Shown: in pieces, positions 11,340 to 22,390 of the stretch | Position numbering within the stretch: position 1 is the stretch's first letter | How the letters are laid out: each line of letters starts with the position of its first letter | Origin: Cephalopachus bancanus | Lineage: Eukaryota; Chordata; Mammalia; Primates; Tarsiidae | Assembly (NCBI GenBank): GCA_027257055.1 | Contig: JAPVLO010000054.1 | Coordinates: 5,394,001 to 5,458,000, forward strand | Reading direction: 5' to 3' | Length of the DNA: 64,000 bases | Made by a program: the position numbers and the translations under genes | Notes under the pieces: model-generated | What the model saw: the letters and a program-made list of their open reading frames with translations, nothing else | Database searches by the model: none | Told to the model about the DNA's origin: nothing

Positions 11340-11952
11340 CTGCAGAGGTCAAATTAATGAAATCTTTGGCTTGTGTTTTCTCAAACATCATGAGGGAGAA
11401 ATATGTCTCCCACAAAATGCTTTTAACTATTCTCACGCCTTTCTCTTCTTGATCTAATTCCTATATAACTCAGCTGCTCTCTTCAAAAAATATTCATAAA
11501 CTACTTCTTCTGAGATTCTTTTTTGTTTCTTTTCTTCTTGTTGTTTCCTCTAATTCTTTATCAGAAAATCTTATGTTCCAGAAAAGCAAGGTAGGTTCCT
11601 CTTTCAGAGAAGAGATTGAATCTTCTTTATAATCCAGTGGGAAGGGGGTTGGACGGTAAAACTCATGAATTAATTGTCTTATAAAATTAGTTACTCAGTT
11701 CTTAAAAGACTCATTGAAATGTGTTGTGACAATGTGTGAGCAATTAATGAGTAGTTCCACTAAATCCCAACCTGAAATAAATGTATTTAGACATGTCCAT
11801 TATATTGTCTGTGCCCTCAAAAGATCTACTTAGAAATATACCTCATTTACCGCTAACATCATACTGACTTTCAGCGTGTGTTTAGTCACAAAACTACTCC
11901 TCTCATGCCCCCATCATGTTCCTTCCAAAGGTAACACAGGGCTGCCTTGAAA
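11340..11952. other. Unassigned intergenic DNA
   Basis: AT-rich, with a T/C-rich patch at 11515-11550. No gene or repeat was recognised. Confidence 0.4.
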
Positions 11953-11963
11953 ATGACTAAGAC

Positions 11964-12292
11964 GGCCAGACACGATGGCTCACGCCTGTAATCCCAGCAC
12001 CTTGGGAGGCGAAGGTGAGAGGACTACCTGAGTGCAGGGATTTGAGACCAGCCTTGGCAACTTGGGGAGGCCTCATCTCTACAATAAATAAAAAAATTAG
12101 CCGGGCATGGTGACGTGTGCCTGTGGTTCCAGCTACTTGGAAGGCTGAGGCAGAAGGATCATCTGAGCCTAGCAAGTCAAGGCTGCGGTGACTGTGAACA
12201 TGCCACTGCACTCCAGCCTGGGTGACAGAGTGAGATTCCTACAGAAAGAAAGAAAGAAAGAAAGAAAGAAGGAAAGAAGGAAAGAAAACGAC
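11964..12292 (+). mobile_element. Alu with (GAAA)n tail
   Basis: The head ggccagacacgatggctcac is closer to the ancestral primate Alu than to the strepsirrhine form. The tail has become (gaaa)n with ggaaa variants (12241-12288). Target-site duplication 'atgactaagac' at 11953-11963 and 12293-12303. Confidence 0.9.
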
Positions 12293-12299
12293 ATGACTA

Positions 12300-13070
12300 A
12301 GACTAGAAAGTTTCTAGAATGTCTGGTGTGAAAACAGGGGGAAAATAGTAGAACACGGAAGCCAGGGTAATAACAGGAGTTCAGATTGTACAGGGCCTTA
12401 TACGCCTTTGTTAGCATTTAAATCTTTCTCTTTTTTTTGGTTGTAGTCTCACTTTGTAAGCCAGGCTGGAATGTAGTGGCACAGTCACAGCCACCCCAGC
12501 ATCAACCTGCTGGGCTCAGGTGATCCTTCTGCCTCAGCCTTCCAAATAGCCAGAACAACAGGCATGTGCTACCACGCCCGGTTAATTTTTGGATTTACTG
12601 TAGAGACAAAGTCTTGCCAAGTTGCCCAGGCTGTTCTTGAACCCATGGGCTCAGGCAATTCCCCTGGACTCCCAAAGTGCTGGGATTACAGGCTGAGCCA
12701 CCGAGCCCAGCCTGCATTTAAATCTTCATATGGAGTGAAATCATTATGATTGTAGTGGTTGTGGCAGTGGAGGGACATGGCCTGACTATTAATGTCTCAG
12801 AGAACATCATTCTGGTTGTGGCATTAACATGGTCTAGAGGAAACACAAGTGAGAGGAGGAAGACCAACTAAGAGAATGTCAGAGAACAACATACAGGAGA
12901 CATGATACGGCAACCAAGGTCAGAGTAGTGAAGGTGTAAAATGTGGATGGTTGGCGGATGTATTATTAAAGCAATGCCAATAAGATTTCCTGACTAGAAA
13001 TGGGATGTGAGAGCAAGAGAAGAGCCAGAGAAGGACATTTCCAAGGGTTTTGTTCTAAGTGACCAAAATA
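12300..13070 (-). mobile_element. LINE-2 fragment, antisense, split by an Alu
   Basis: Antisense L2 words occur on both sides of the Alu at 12427-12713: 'tacagggccttatacgcctt' before it, and 'tctggttgtggcattaacat' and 'gagaggaggaagacc' after it. It is old and non-coding. Confidence 0.5.
12427..12713 (-). mobile_element. Full-length Alu, antisense
   Basis: A T-run precedes 'gtctcactttgtaagccagg', and the element ends in 'gagccaccgagcccagcct'. Perfect 13-bp target-site duplication 'gcatttaaatctt' at 12414-12426 and 12714-12726. It is inserted in the antisense L2. Confidence 0.92.
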
Positions 13071-14084
13071 AAAATTTCATAGAAGAAATTACAATTTCAA
13101 GCCTAAGAAGAAGCAGGCACTCATCAAAGAGGTGAGAAAGAGTCCAATGTTCTCAGGTGTGATTAATTCAGGAGGACCTATGAGTCCATTCTTCTTAAAC
13201 TGGGGTACTGATGTCCCATAAATCACACTGACTTGAAAAGAGGAAGTATCTGAAGTCACTAGATAAACTTGCAAGTCTCCCTTGTACATCCTTTTTACTC
13301 AAATGATAAACCTAATAAAAGTTATATAACTGTTGAAGTTAAATCAAGAGCAACTTCAAACAGTTTCTTAATTCAGGGGTCAAGAAATCATTCTCCAATT
13401 AATAAAATACATAAAAGTAAAAAGAAATCAAAGAGGGATACATGATGCTAGTTACCTATCTTCTATCTCTTTATTATCTATCATTATTATTATCATCATT
13501 GTCTATCTACTTACCTATCTATCTACCTATCTTTGGCTAATATTTGATGTTAAATTATCCTGTTTCCTGCTCCATACACTTATCCAAAATTCCAGAATTT
13601 ACTTCTCTCTAGATCAAATTCATTTTATTTATATAAAGAATAAGTAACCTGTGAGAATTTTTGTATAAAACTGAATGAATGTAACTTACCATTCAAAGTC
13701 AAAATCCAGTAGTTTTAAAAAAATGAGTCTTTATTACTACAATCCCTAAAGCATTTTACATGCAAAACCAAACTAATAAAAAATAAGTAAAAATCCCATT
13801 TGTATATTAAAAAGTAAATGTATATGTGAACGGATATTTTAAAAAGAAGAAAGAATGCATAATAAGTTATAACACTGACTACCTCTAGAGAGGAACAAGG
13901 CTTCCTTTCACTTTAGAATATTTGTGTAGGTGGGAAGAACATTTCGTCTAGATCGACCCTTTTACATCTTTAGGTACTCACTACGTGATACTCAGAGGAT
14001 ATGCTCATTGGAGCATATCAGATTTTGAATTTGGGGATTGAGGATGCTAACTGTAGGCACAATGTGGTACAGAAGACCTCTAGA
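13071..14084. other. Unassigned intergenic DNA with a tetranucleotide patch
   Basis: No gene is seen. A degenerate TATC/CATT-rich simple repeat occupies about 13452-13534; the remainder is AT-rich and unrecognised. Confidence 0.4.
13452..13534. repeat. Degenerate (TATC)n / (ATT)n microsatellite
   Basis: Blocks of tatc, attatt and tacctatc alternate, interrupted by single substitutions, which is typical of an ageing microsatellite. Confidence 0.8.
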
Positions 14085-14195
14085 GCTTAATCATCTTGCA
14101 TAATTGAAACTTTATACCCATTGAACAGCAACTCCCCTTTGTCTCTCTTCTCAGCCCCTAGCAACCATCACTCTACTCAGTTTCTATGGGTTTGG

Positions 14196-15060
14196 GTATT
14201 TTATTTATTTATTTTTTTAATCAATAATCAATATTTTTTATTATGGTTTTGTGGGGTACAGTTAAGGGTTAGGTATACAAATACGTTTCATTCAGGCACC
14301 CTGTTAATAAGAGGTGTTTCCCCATCCCCAGACAGATATTTGCTACCGTTAATCCCACCTCCCCCCCATAGTTTCCCACTACTGTCAGTCATTTTCTTAT
14401 ATGACTACATTCGATGTTCAAGGTCCATTATATGAGTGAGAACATGTGATACTCGGATCTTTGTTTCTGTGAGAGGTCACTCAGTATTATAGACTCTAGT
14501 TCCACCCAGGTTGCTGCGAAATTCATGATTTTGTTCCTTTTTATGGCTGCATAGTATTCCATCGTGTATATGTACCACATTTTTAAAATCCAGTCCTCTT
14601 TTGATGGGCAGCATGGTTGCTTCCAGGTTCTTGCTGTTGTGAACAATGCTGCGATAAACATACGTGTGCAGGTATCTTTTTTAATAGAGTGATTTGAGTT
14701 CTTCAGTATATATTCCCAGTAGGGGGATTGCGGGGTCATATGGGAGGTTGGTATTTAGAACTTTTAGGAATTGCCACACTGCTTTCCACAGAGGTTGCAT
14801 TAGTTTACACTCCCACCAACAGTGTAGAAGTGTTCCCTTTTCGCCACACCCTCTCCAGCAGCTGTTATTTTTTGAGTTGTTGATAATTGCCATTCTGACT
14901 GGAGTTAGGTGGTATCTCAGTGTGGTTTTGATTTGCATCTTCCTGATGATTAGTGAGGTTGAACATTTCTTCATGTGTCTGTTGGCTGCTCGGATGTCTT
15001 CCTTTGTGAAGTGTCTGTTCATATCTTTTGCCCATTTTATAATGGGGTTGCATGTCCTCA
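14196..15060 (-). mobile_element. Younger 5'-truncated L1, antisense
   Basis: Read on the - strand, 14681-15070 still gives 129 codons of L1 ORF2 C-terminus (motifs [18 protein letters not shown] and [11 protein letters not shown]), and 14428-14739 gives the following part (DTCTRMFIAALF, KMWYIYTMEYYAAIK). A frame break separates the two, so no complete protein is encoded. ORF2 encodes the endonuclease/reverse transcriptase; only its C-terminal cysteine-rich region remains. The 3'UTR with 'gtggggtacagttaagggtt' lies at the left. Confidence 0.88.
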
Positions 15061-15256
15061 GGTTATCCATGTTGTTGTATATGGAAGATTTCCTTGGTTT
15101 ATGAGGCTGAATACTATTCTACTGTATGTACATACCACATTTACTTTATCACTTCATCCACTGATGGACATTTAGGATGTTTCCATATCTTGGTTATTGT
15201 AAATAATTTTGCAGTAAACTTAGAAGTTTGAGATCCTGATTTCAATTCTTTTAGAT

Positions 15257-15480
15257 ATAGAAGTTGAGTATCCTTTATCCAAAAATGTTTTGGATTTTTT
15301 TTCTTTTTTCATATTTTGGAGTATTTGCATTATACTTACTGGTTTGATATCCTTAATCCCCAAATTCAAAATCTGAAATTTTCCAATAAGCATATCCTTT
15401 GAGTGTCATGTCAGTGCTGAAAACGTTTCAGATTTTCACATTATGACTACTCTACCTGTGCCAAAAATGGTGCATGCACG
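15257..15480. mobile_element. MER44-like (Tigger-type) non-autonomous DNA transposon
   Basis: 'gttgagtatcctttatcc', 'gtatttgcattatacttact', 'gatatccttaatcccc' and 'cctttgagtgtcatgtca' match, in order, the MER44 consensus as I remember it. It lies inside the antisense L1M. No coding capacity is expected for this family. Confidence 0.75.
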
Positions 15481-15650
15481 TTTTGAATAATTTCTGAAAA
15501 TATCGAAAGTGGTATTGCTGGATCATGTGGCAATTCTACTTTTAATTTTTTGAAGAGCCACCAAACTATTTTCCATAGTGACTGTACCATTTTACATTCC
15601 TTTCAACCATCTCACTATAGAATTTGATTACAATATTTTGGTGTAAGAAT

Positions 15651-16539
15651 ACGGTCCATGTTTGATTTTATACTTTCCCTTAATTTTTGAAATTTTTATG
15701 AATTCTTGAAAAAAAGGTTTGGTAGAGATGGGTACAAGATTTATGATCATTCTTGTCAATAGTTCTATTCCATTCTCTTGTATCTCTATTGTTTTTGTCA
15801 TTAGATTGATGTACCCATTTATGAAATAAATGGACTAAAATACCCAACACTAATAATGAATTACTCAATTTCTCCTTGTTAATATGACCATTTTTGCTTT
15901 ATCCATTTTGAAACTTATTTGTAGACTGATAAGTGCTATATTTTCCTGATGATTTATTTCATTTATTTTTATGTTTATCTCTTCATCCCAATTAATATGG
16001 CTTACTCTAAATTTTAGTATGTCTGAGGGCCAGATTTCTTTTGTTTAATATTTTTTAGATACAAGTCCTTCATCCTTATTTTGTACCTTTTAGACGTTCT
16101 TTAAGTTTGTGTCTTACAAGCTACATATCTGATATCTCTAGTAGGCTAACAGTCTCTAAAGTTTTAAATATGAATTTAATTTCATCAAATTTATCAAGAT
16201 AATTAAAATAATTATACTGCCACTATCCTCTTATTTTGTTATTTTATTTACCATAGTTTTATTTGTTACATTATTATTTTTTAGTGGATTCCATTGGATT
16301 GGCAAACTTTATTGCTTGCTTTTCTCCTTCTACTGACTTGGAAATTATAAATAAATAGTATCCTCAATTTATAAGAATATCCCCAAATGTTTAAAAAATA
16401 TGCTTATTTGTCCATTTTCCTCATGCAATTTTAAGTAACTTAGTATGATTAGCCTCTTCCTAACCTAAACAAGAAATATTCTCCAATTAATCTTTATTAC
16501 CTCTTTCCTTTGTTTCACATTTTGAATTAGTCATTTTAT
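15651..16539. other. AT-rich DNA, possible very old L1
   Basis: No gene is seen. Words such as 'ctgatgatttatttcattta' faintly resemble antisense L1 ORF2, but divergence is too high to call. Confidence 0.3.
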
Positions 16540-17049
16540 CTTATTTCTAATAATCTTTGTTGAAATATAATCAACACACAATAAACTGTACATAAAGTAC
16601 ACAACTCGTAAACTATTCAAAATGTATATACCATGAAACCATCCCCATTTTCAAAATTTTCCTAGTGCCTATTTGTAAATTCTTTCTCCCACTACCTTAC
16701 CCCTTTCTCTTCCATCAACTACCAATCTGACTTCTGTCACTATAGATTGGTTTGTTTTTATAAGAATTTTATATAAATGAATTCATGTGGTATGTGCTCT
16801 TTTTTCTGGCCTCTTTCACTCGCTATGATTATGTCGAGACTCATTTATACTGTAACTTCAGTTGGTAGTTCATTCTTTTTCAGTGTTATATGATATTCCT
16901 CAGTATGGATATAACACAGTTTGTTTGCACACTCACCTGTGACAGACGTTTGGTTTTTTTTCGTTTTTGGCAATTACAAATAAAGCTGCAATAAACACTT
17001 TTATGCAAGTTTTGTATACACATATACTTTTATTTATATTGGCCATAGA

Positions 17050-17969
17050 CAGGCATACCTTGAAGATATTACAGATTCAGTTCCAGACCACTGCAATAAA
17101 GTGAATATAGTAAGCAATAAAGTGAGTCACATATTTTTTGGTAACCTAATGAATATAAGTTGTATTTACTCTATACTGTAAGCTATTAAGTGTACAATAG
17201 CATTATGTTTGCAAAATGCATTTACCTTAATTAAAAATATTTTTGGCTAAAAAATGCTAATGATCATCTGAGCATTTAGCGAGTTACAATTTTTTGCTGG
17301 TGGACTGTCTTGACTCAATGTTGATGGACGCTGCCAATCATGGGGGTAGCTGAGTGGCTATGGCAATTTCTTAAAACAAAGAATTTTGACACATTGATCA
17401 ACTCTTTATTTAACAAAAGATTTCTCTATAACACGTGATGCTCTTTCATAGCATTTTATCCTCAATACAACTGTTTTCAAAATTGTAGATTACCTTCTCA
17501 AACCCTGCCACTGTTTTATCAACTCAGTTTATATAATATTCTAAATCCTTTGTTGTCATTTCAACAGTGTTTACAGCCTCTTCACCAGGAGTAGATTCCC
17601 TCTCAAAAACCACTTCCCTTACTCATTCATAAGAAGCAACTCCTTCTCTGTTTAAATTTTGTTATGAGATTGCAGCAATTTAATCATATCTTCAGGCTCT
17701 GCTTCTGATTCTAATTCTCTTGCTATCTCTACCACATCTGCAGTTACTTTCTCCTCTGAAGTCTTGAACCTCTCAAAGCTATCCATGAGGTTCGGAATCA
17801 ACTTCTTTCAAACCCCTGTTAATGTTGCTATTTTTGACCTCCTCCCATGAATCACGAATGTTTTTAATGGCATCTAAAACGGTAAATCCTTTTTCAAAAG
17901 TTTTCAGTTTACTTTTCTCAGATCCATCAAAGGACTCGCTATTTGTGGCAGTTATCATCTTAACAAATA
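17050..17969 (-). mobile_element. Tigger1 DNA transposon, 3' part
   Basis: It begins with the Tigger terminal 'caggcatacctt', then 'ttcagttccagaccactgca' and 'aataaagtgagtcacat'. It continues into the reverse complement of the transposase gene ('gtcatttcaacagtgtttac', 'ttcaccaggagtagattcc', 'cccatgaatcacgaatgttt'). It is truncated after 'atttgtggcagttatcatct', so only the 3' third of the transposon remains, on the - strand relative to its transposase. Tigger1 is a pogo-type element of early primates; this copy is full of stops. Confidence 0.88.
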
Positions 17970-18125
17970 TATATATTTTTTAATTTTAGAGTTGTGGGGT
18001 ACAAGTGGAGATTTACCACATAAGTATGCATGCAGGAGAAGTTGGACTTCTAATTGGGCCGCTCTCTCCCTGACAGTGGACCAGGTACCCAGTGTGTTAT
18101 TGAGTCACTTTACCAAGGGTATAAA
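17970..18125 (-). mobile_element. L1 3' end, antisense, abutting Tigger1
   Basis: 'ttttagagttgtggggtaca' is an antisense L1 3'UTR start. About 150 bp follow before the host L1M resumes at 18130. Its insertion may explain where the Tigger1 copy ends. Confidence 0.5.
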
Positions 18126-18323
18126 CCACAAAAGCCATTGTATAGCTATATGAACAATGTTTATACTTTTACCTATTGATGGGCATTTGGTAATTTCTAG
18201 TTTGGGGCTACTGCAAATAAACATTTCTATATCATTCTTTTTCATAAGCTTATGCTTTTATTTTTCTTGGATAAAAATCTAGGAGTGAGATTGCAGAATC
18301 ATATGGTAGATATATATTTAACT

Positions 18324-18604
18324 TTTTTTTTTGAGTTGGAGTCTCACTCGGTCGCCCAGATTGGAGTGCAGTGGCCGCTCCCGGCCACCGCAGCCTCACC
18401 TGCTGAGCTCCTGCGATCCTTTCACCTCAGCCTTCCGAGTAGCCAGAATTACAGGCATGCGCTACCATGCCCGGCTGATTTTTTGATTTATTGTAGAGAT
18501 GAGGTCTCGCTGCCCAGGCGGGTCTCGAACCCTCAGATTCAGGCAGTTCACTCACCTCAGCCTCCCAAAGGCGCGGGATTACAGGCTGAGCCACCAAGCC
18601 TGGC
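18324..18604 (-). mobile_element. Full-length Alu, antisense
   Basis: A T-run and gagttggagtctcac open the copy, which ends 'gagccaccaagcctggc'. An AT-rich target-site duplication around 'tatatttaactttt' flanks it. It is inserted in the old antisense L1. Confidence 0.92.
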
Positions 18605-18651
18605 TTATATTTAACTTTTTAATCAAGCTAGGTATATTTTCCATTTTTTAT

Positions 18652-18941
18652 CTTTTTTGAGACAGGTTTTTGCTTAGTTGTACAGGCTTGAATGCAGTGA
18701 TGGGATCATAGCTCACTGCAGTCTCAAATTCCTGGGCTCAAAGGATTGTCCTGCCTCAGCCTCCTGAGCAGGTGAGACTACAGGTGCAAGCCATCATATT
18801 TGGCTAATATTTAAACATTTTTGTAGAGGTGGAGTCTTGCTATATTGTCCAAGCTGGTCTCAAACACTTGGCCTCAAGTGATCCTCCTTACTAAGCCTCC
18901 CAAAGTACTGGGATCACAGTTGTGAGCTATTACATTCGGCC
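18652..18941 (-). mobile_element. AluJ-like ancient Alu, antisense
   Basis: Unlike its neighbours, it reads 'gagacaggtttttgcttag', 'gatcatagctcactgcag' and 'aagtgatcctcctt', the ancestral AluJ form. It is heavily substituted and has lost a recognisable target-site duplication. It predates the strepsirrhine-type Alu 50 bp upstream. Confidence 0.88.
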
Positions 18942-19349
18942 TCCAATTTTTCAAATTGGTTGTACCAGTTTTCATGAAACTAGTGATATATGAGAATTCC
19001 TTTGCCTCCACATTGTTGCTATAAATGGGTACTCATCATTTTAACTTTGGCTATTACAGTAGGTATGTAGATATGTTATTAGGGTTTTAACTTGCATTTT
19101 TCTAATAACTAATGATGCTGTTCATCTTTCCATGGGCATACTTGCTATTCACGCATCTTCTTTGGTGAAGTGTCTGTTTCTATCATTTGCCCTTTTTGTA
19201 ATTGAATTGCATTCTGATTTTTAATTGAGTTTTGAGGGTTCTTTATACATTCTGGGTTAAAGTTCTGCAACATAATTTTGTGCAAGTATTTGTATAAATA
19301 TTTTCTCCAAGACTTTGTCTTATCTTCTGATTTCTTAACGGTGCCTTTC

Positions 19350-19638
19350 TTTTTTTTTTTTTTTTGAGTTGGAGTCTCACTCTGTCGCCCAGACTGGAGT
19401 GCAGTGGCCGCTCCCGGCCACCGCAGCCTCGACCTGCTGGGCTCCAGCGATCCTTCCGCCTCAGCCTTCCAAGTAGCCGGAATTACAGGCATGCGCCAAC
19501 ACGCCCGGCTGATTTTTTGATTTATTGTAGAGATGAGGTCTCGCTGCCCAGGCGGGTCTTGAACCCGCGGGCTCAGGCAATCCACTCACCTCAGCCTCCC
19601 AAAGGCACGGGATTACAGGCTGAGCCACCGAGCCCGGC
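19350..19638 (-). mobile_element. Full-length, young-looking Alu, antisense
   Basis: It is close to the window consensus with a long uninterrupted T-run. Perfect 13-bp target-site duplication 'aacggtgcctttc' at 19337-19349 and 19639-19651. The bases needed to rejoin the split L1 are exact. Confidence 0.95.
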
Positions 19639-20009
19639 AACGGTGCCTTTCAAAGAGCAGCTTTAAAGTATGAGAAGGTTCAATTTATATCTTTTTATGG
19701 AGTATGAGTTTGATGTTATATCAAAGGAATATTAAATTAATCCATAACAATAAAGTTTTTCTTATTTTTTCCGTAGCTATTATGGTTCTAGGTATTACAA
19801 TTAGGTCTATGTTTCATTTTTAAATATATTTTTATATGACATGAGATATTAATCAAAGTTTTTTTGCATATAGATAGATATCTGTTTTAACACAAGTCTT
19901 TTCAAAAGATAATCCCTTCTCCACTAACTAGCCTTTGGATATTGACAAAAGTAAGTTGTCCATTTACGTGTAGATCTATTTATGGAATTTCTATTCTATT
20001 CTATTTTTC

Positions 20010-20985
20010 TGTTTTTAAAATTTTTTTTATTTTAAAGATGTAGGGTACAATTCAGGATTCGATGTGCAAGTGGTCATTGTACAGGTAAAGTTTGGGCATC
20101 CCTTTGGTCCCCACTTCTCCTGGTTTGAGATCAGGTATCCTTACACGTCCCCCCTTCCCCACTGGCAGTTTCTAGCTACTGCCAATCTCTATCTTACAGT
20201 ATTAAGATATTCAGGGCCCATTTATGAGTGAGAACATGTGGTACTCGGTTCTTTGTTTCTGTGATAAATCACTTAGTAATATAGACTAAATCCATTCAAG
20301 TTACTGCAAAGTCCATAATTTTGTTCTTTTTTAGGCCTGTGTAATACTCCATAGTGTATATGTACCACATTTTTTATCCAGTCCAGTTCTGATGGGCAAC
20401 ACAGTTGGTTCCATTTTTGCTATTGTAAACAGTGCCACAATAAACATGTGTGTGCAGGTATCTTTATTGTAGAGTGATTTAAGTTCCTCAGCATATAATC
20501 TCAGAAGTGGGATTGCTGGTCGTATGGAAGATCACTTATTAGTTTTTTAGGAATTGCCACATTGTTTTCCATAGAAGCTGAACTAGTTTGCATTCCCACC
20601 AACTGTGTGGAAGTTTTCCCTTTTCTCTGCATCCTTCCCAGAATCTGCTGTTTTTTGTTTTTTTAATGATGGCCATTAATTACTGGAGTTAGGTGGTATG
20701 TCTATGTGGTTTTGATTTGCATTTCTCTGATGATTAGTGAGGATGAGCACTTTTTCGTGTGTCTCAGCTGCTTATATGTCTTCTTTTGAGAAGTGTCTAA
20801 TCATGTCTTTTGTCCATTTTTTAATGGAGCTGTTTGGTTTTTTTTTTTTCCTTTCGGCGCATTTGAGTTCCTTGTAGATTCTGGATGTTAGGCCTTTGTC
20901 AGATATGCAGTTGGCAATATCTTTTAACCCATTCTGTGTGCTGTCTCCCTGATTTCTTGATGGTTTCTTTTGCTTTCGATTCTGT
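20010..20985 (-). mobile_element. Younger L1 3' end, antisense
   Basis: The 3'UTR (gatgtagggtacaattcagg, then 'gtaaagtttgggcatccctt') is at the left and ORF2 C-terminal sequence extends right ('ggaattgccacattg', 'tggttttgatttgcatttct') to near 20985. It is 5' truncated and its frames are broken. It sits inside the long L1M. Confidence 0.82.
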
Positions 20986-21080
20986 TTCTCAATTTGTCTA
21001 CTCTAATATCACACTTCAATATATTACAATGAGGTAGTTTTAGTCCTCCAATAGTATTCTTCTTTTAAAAAGTTGATTCA

Positions 21081-21381
21081 GTCTGGGCTCTGTGACTCAG
21101 CCTGTAATTGCAGCACTTTGGGAGGCCGAGGCAAGTGGATTGCCTGAGCCTGCAGATTCGAGACCAGCCCAGGAAACTTTGCGAGACCTTGTCTCTACAA
21201 TAAATAAAAAAATTAGCCAGGCATGGTAGTGTGCACCTGTAGTTCCAGCTACTTGGAAGGCTGAGGCGGAAGGATCGCCTAAGTCCAGCAGGTCAACTCT
21301 GAACGTGGATGTGCATGCCACTGCATTCCAGCCAAGCCAACAGAGTTAGACTCCAAGTCAAAAAAAAAAAAAGAAAGAAAA
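21081..21381 (+). mobile_element. Full-length Alu
   Basis: The only sense Alu in the 16.5-21.8 kb nest. Perfect 14-bp target-site duplication 'aaaaagttgattca' at 21067-21080 and 21382-21395. The tail has aagaaag interruptions. Confidence 0.93.
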
Positions 21382-22009
21382 AAAAAGTTGATTCAGCTAT
21401 TCTAGGTTTTTTGTGTTTCCATAGGACTTTTAGAATTAGTCTGCAAATTAATATGAAAAAATTTGACTGGAATTTTGATTGGGATTGCTTTAAATCTATA
21501 GATTAATTTGGAAAAATTGACATTTTAACAATATTGAGTCTTCTAACTCTTGAATGTGGTACATCTTCATTCATTAAGAGTCTTTTATTCTCTCAGAAAG
21601 GTATTGTACATTTCAGTGTACAGGTCATTGACATCTTTTGTCAGATACATACTTAAGTATTTTATACTTGTGATGCTATTGTAAATTGTATTACCTTTTA
21701 AACTTCTAATTGCTCACTGCTTGTATACAGAAGTACAGTTGATATTTCTATATGAATTTTTATAGCCTGAGATTTATAAAACTATACTTACTGTTTAGTT
21801 CTACCAACTTTTTTGTAAATTCTTTTGGGTTTTCTACATAGATCAGGGGTTGGAACACTTTTGTAAATGACAAGCCAACACAGTTCTCTCACAGTTTGGG
21901 AGACTGGGAAGTCCAAAATCAAGGCCCAACAGAGTCAGTATCTGTAGAGGGCCTGCTTCTTAGAAGGCACTCTTTTTGCTATAGTCTCATATGGTGGAAA
22001 GAGCAAACT

Positions 22010-22097
22010 AATTCCTTCCTTTCTTCTTCTCCTTCTCCTCCTCCTTCTCCTTCTCCTTCTCCTCCTCCTCCTCCTCCTCCTCCTCTTCCTTCTTCTT
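22010..22097. repeat. (CTT/CTC)n polypyrimidine microsatellite
   Basis: A run of cttctt, ctcctt and cctcct trinucleotides directly precedes an antisense Alu left arm. It is therefore probably the expanded A-tail of that element read on the other strand. Confidence 0.9.
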
Positions 22098-22232
22098 CTG
22101 ATTTATTGTAGAGATGAGGTCTCACCAAGTTGCCCAGGCTGGTCTTGAACCTGAACCCATGGGCTGAGGTAATCTTCTCACCTTGCCCTCCCACAGTGCT
22201 GGGATTATAGGTGTGAGCCACTGCACCCGGTC
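22098..22232 (-). mobile_element. Free Alu left monomer, antisense
   Basis: It runs from the linker ('tgatttattgtagagatgag') to the Alu head ('gagccactgcacccggtcc') with no right arm. It is either a monomeric element with its own tail or an Alu whose right arm was lost to the adjacent microsatellite. Confidence 0.8.
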
Positions 22233-22390
22233 CCTTCCAGCTTCTTTCGTAAGAACACTAATCACATCCATGATAGCTTGACTTTCATGACCTAATCACC
22301 TCTCAAAGCTCCATGGCCTAACCTTAGAGGTTAGGACTTCAACATATGAATTTGCAGGGGAATGCGACAGCATTCAGACCGCAGCAGGAG

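Larger units (their letters stand above)
14085..15650 (-). mobile_element. Old L1M antisense, host of two later insertions
   Basis: 'ttgaacagcaactccccttt' with 'agcaaccatcactctactca' (14120-14180) and, after a younger L1, 'ccactgatggacatttagga' and 'gttattgtaaataattttgc' (15160-15220) are the antisense 3' region of one old L1M. It is interrupted by a younger L1 (14196-15060) and by MER44 (15257-15480), and resumes with 'tattgctggatcatgtggca' near 15512. Confidence 0.7.
16540..21845 (-). mobile_element. Long old L1M antisense, containing seven nested insertions
   Basis: Pieces of one antisense L1M follow consensus order across 5.3 kb: 3'UTR 'gttgaaatataatcaacaca' (16559), 'cactatagattggtttg' (16740), 'ctgcaaataaacatttcta' (18212), 'tttggtgaagtgtctgtt' (19160), 'cattctgggttaaag' (19247), and ORF2 down to about 21840. 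It is split by Tigger1, an L1 3' end, three strepsirrhine-type Alus, an AluJ-like copy and a younger L1. The nesting gives a relative age order for these families. Confidence 0.78.
21876..22390 (-). mobile_element. MaLR LTR (MST type), antisense, split by an Alu arm
   Basis: 'cagttctctcacagtttggg' with 'aagtccaaaatcaaggccc' before the Alu arm, and 'tcatgacctaatcacctctc' with 'gacttcaacatatgaatttg' after it, are the reverse complement of an MST LTR. About 30 bp just upstream ('caggggttggaacac') look like the end of a hAT element. Confidence 0.75.

Noticed and set aside
14428..15070. Open frames with a reverse-transcriptase-like C-terminus
   Set aside because: They are pieces of a truncated, frame-broken L1 ORF2, not a host gene.
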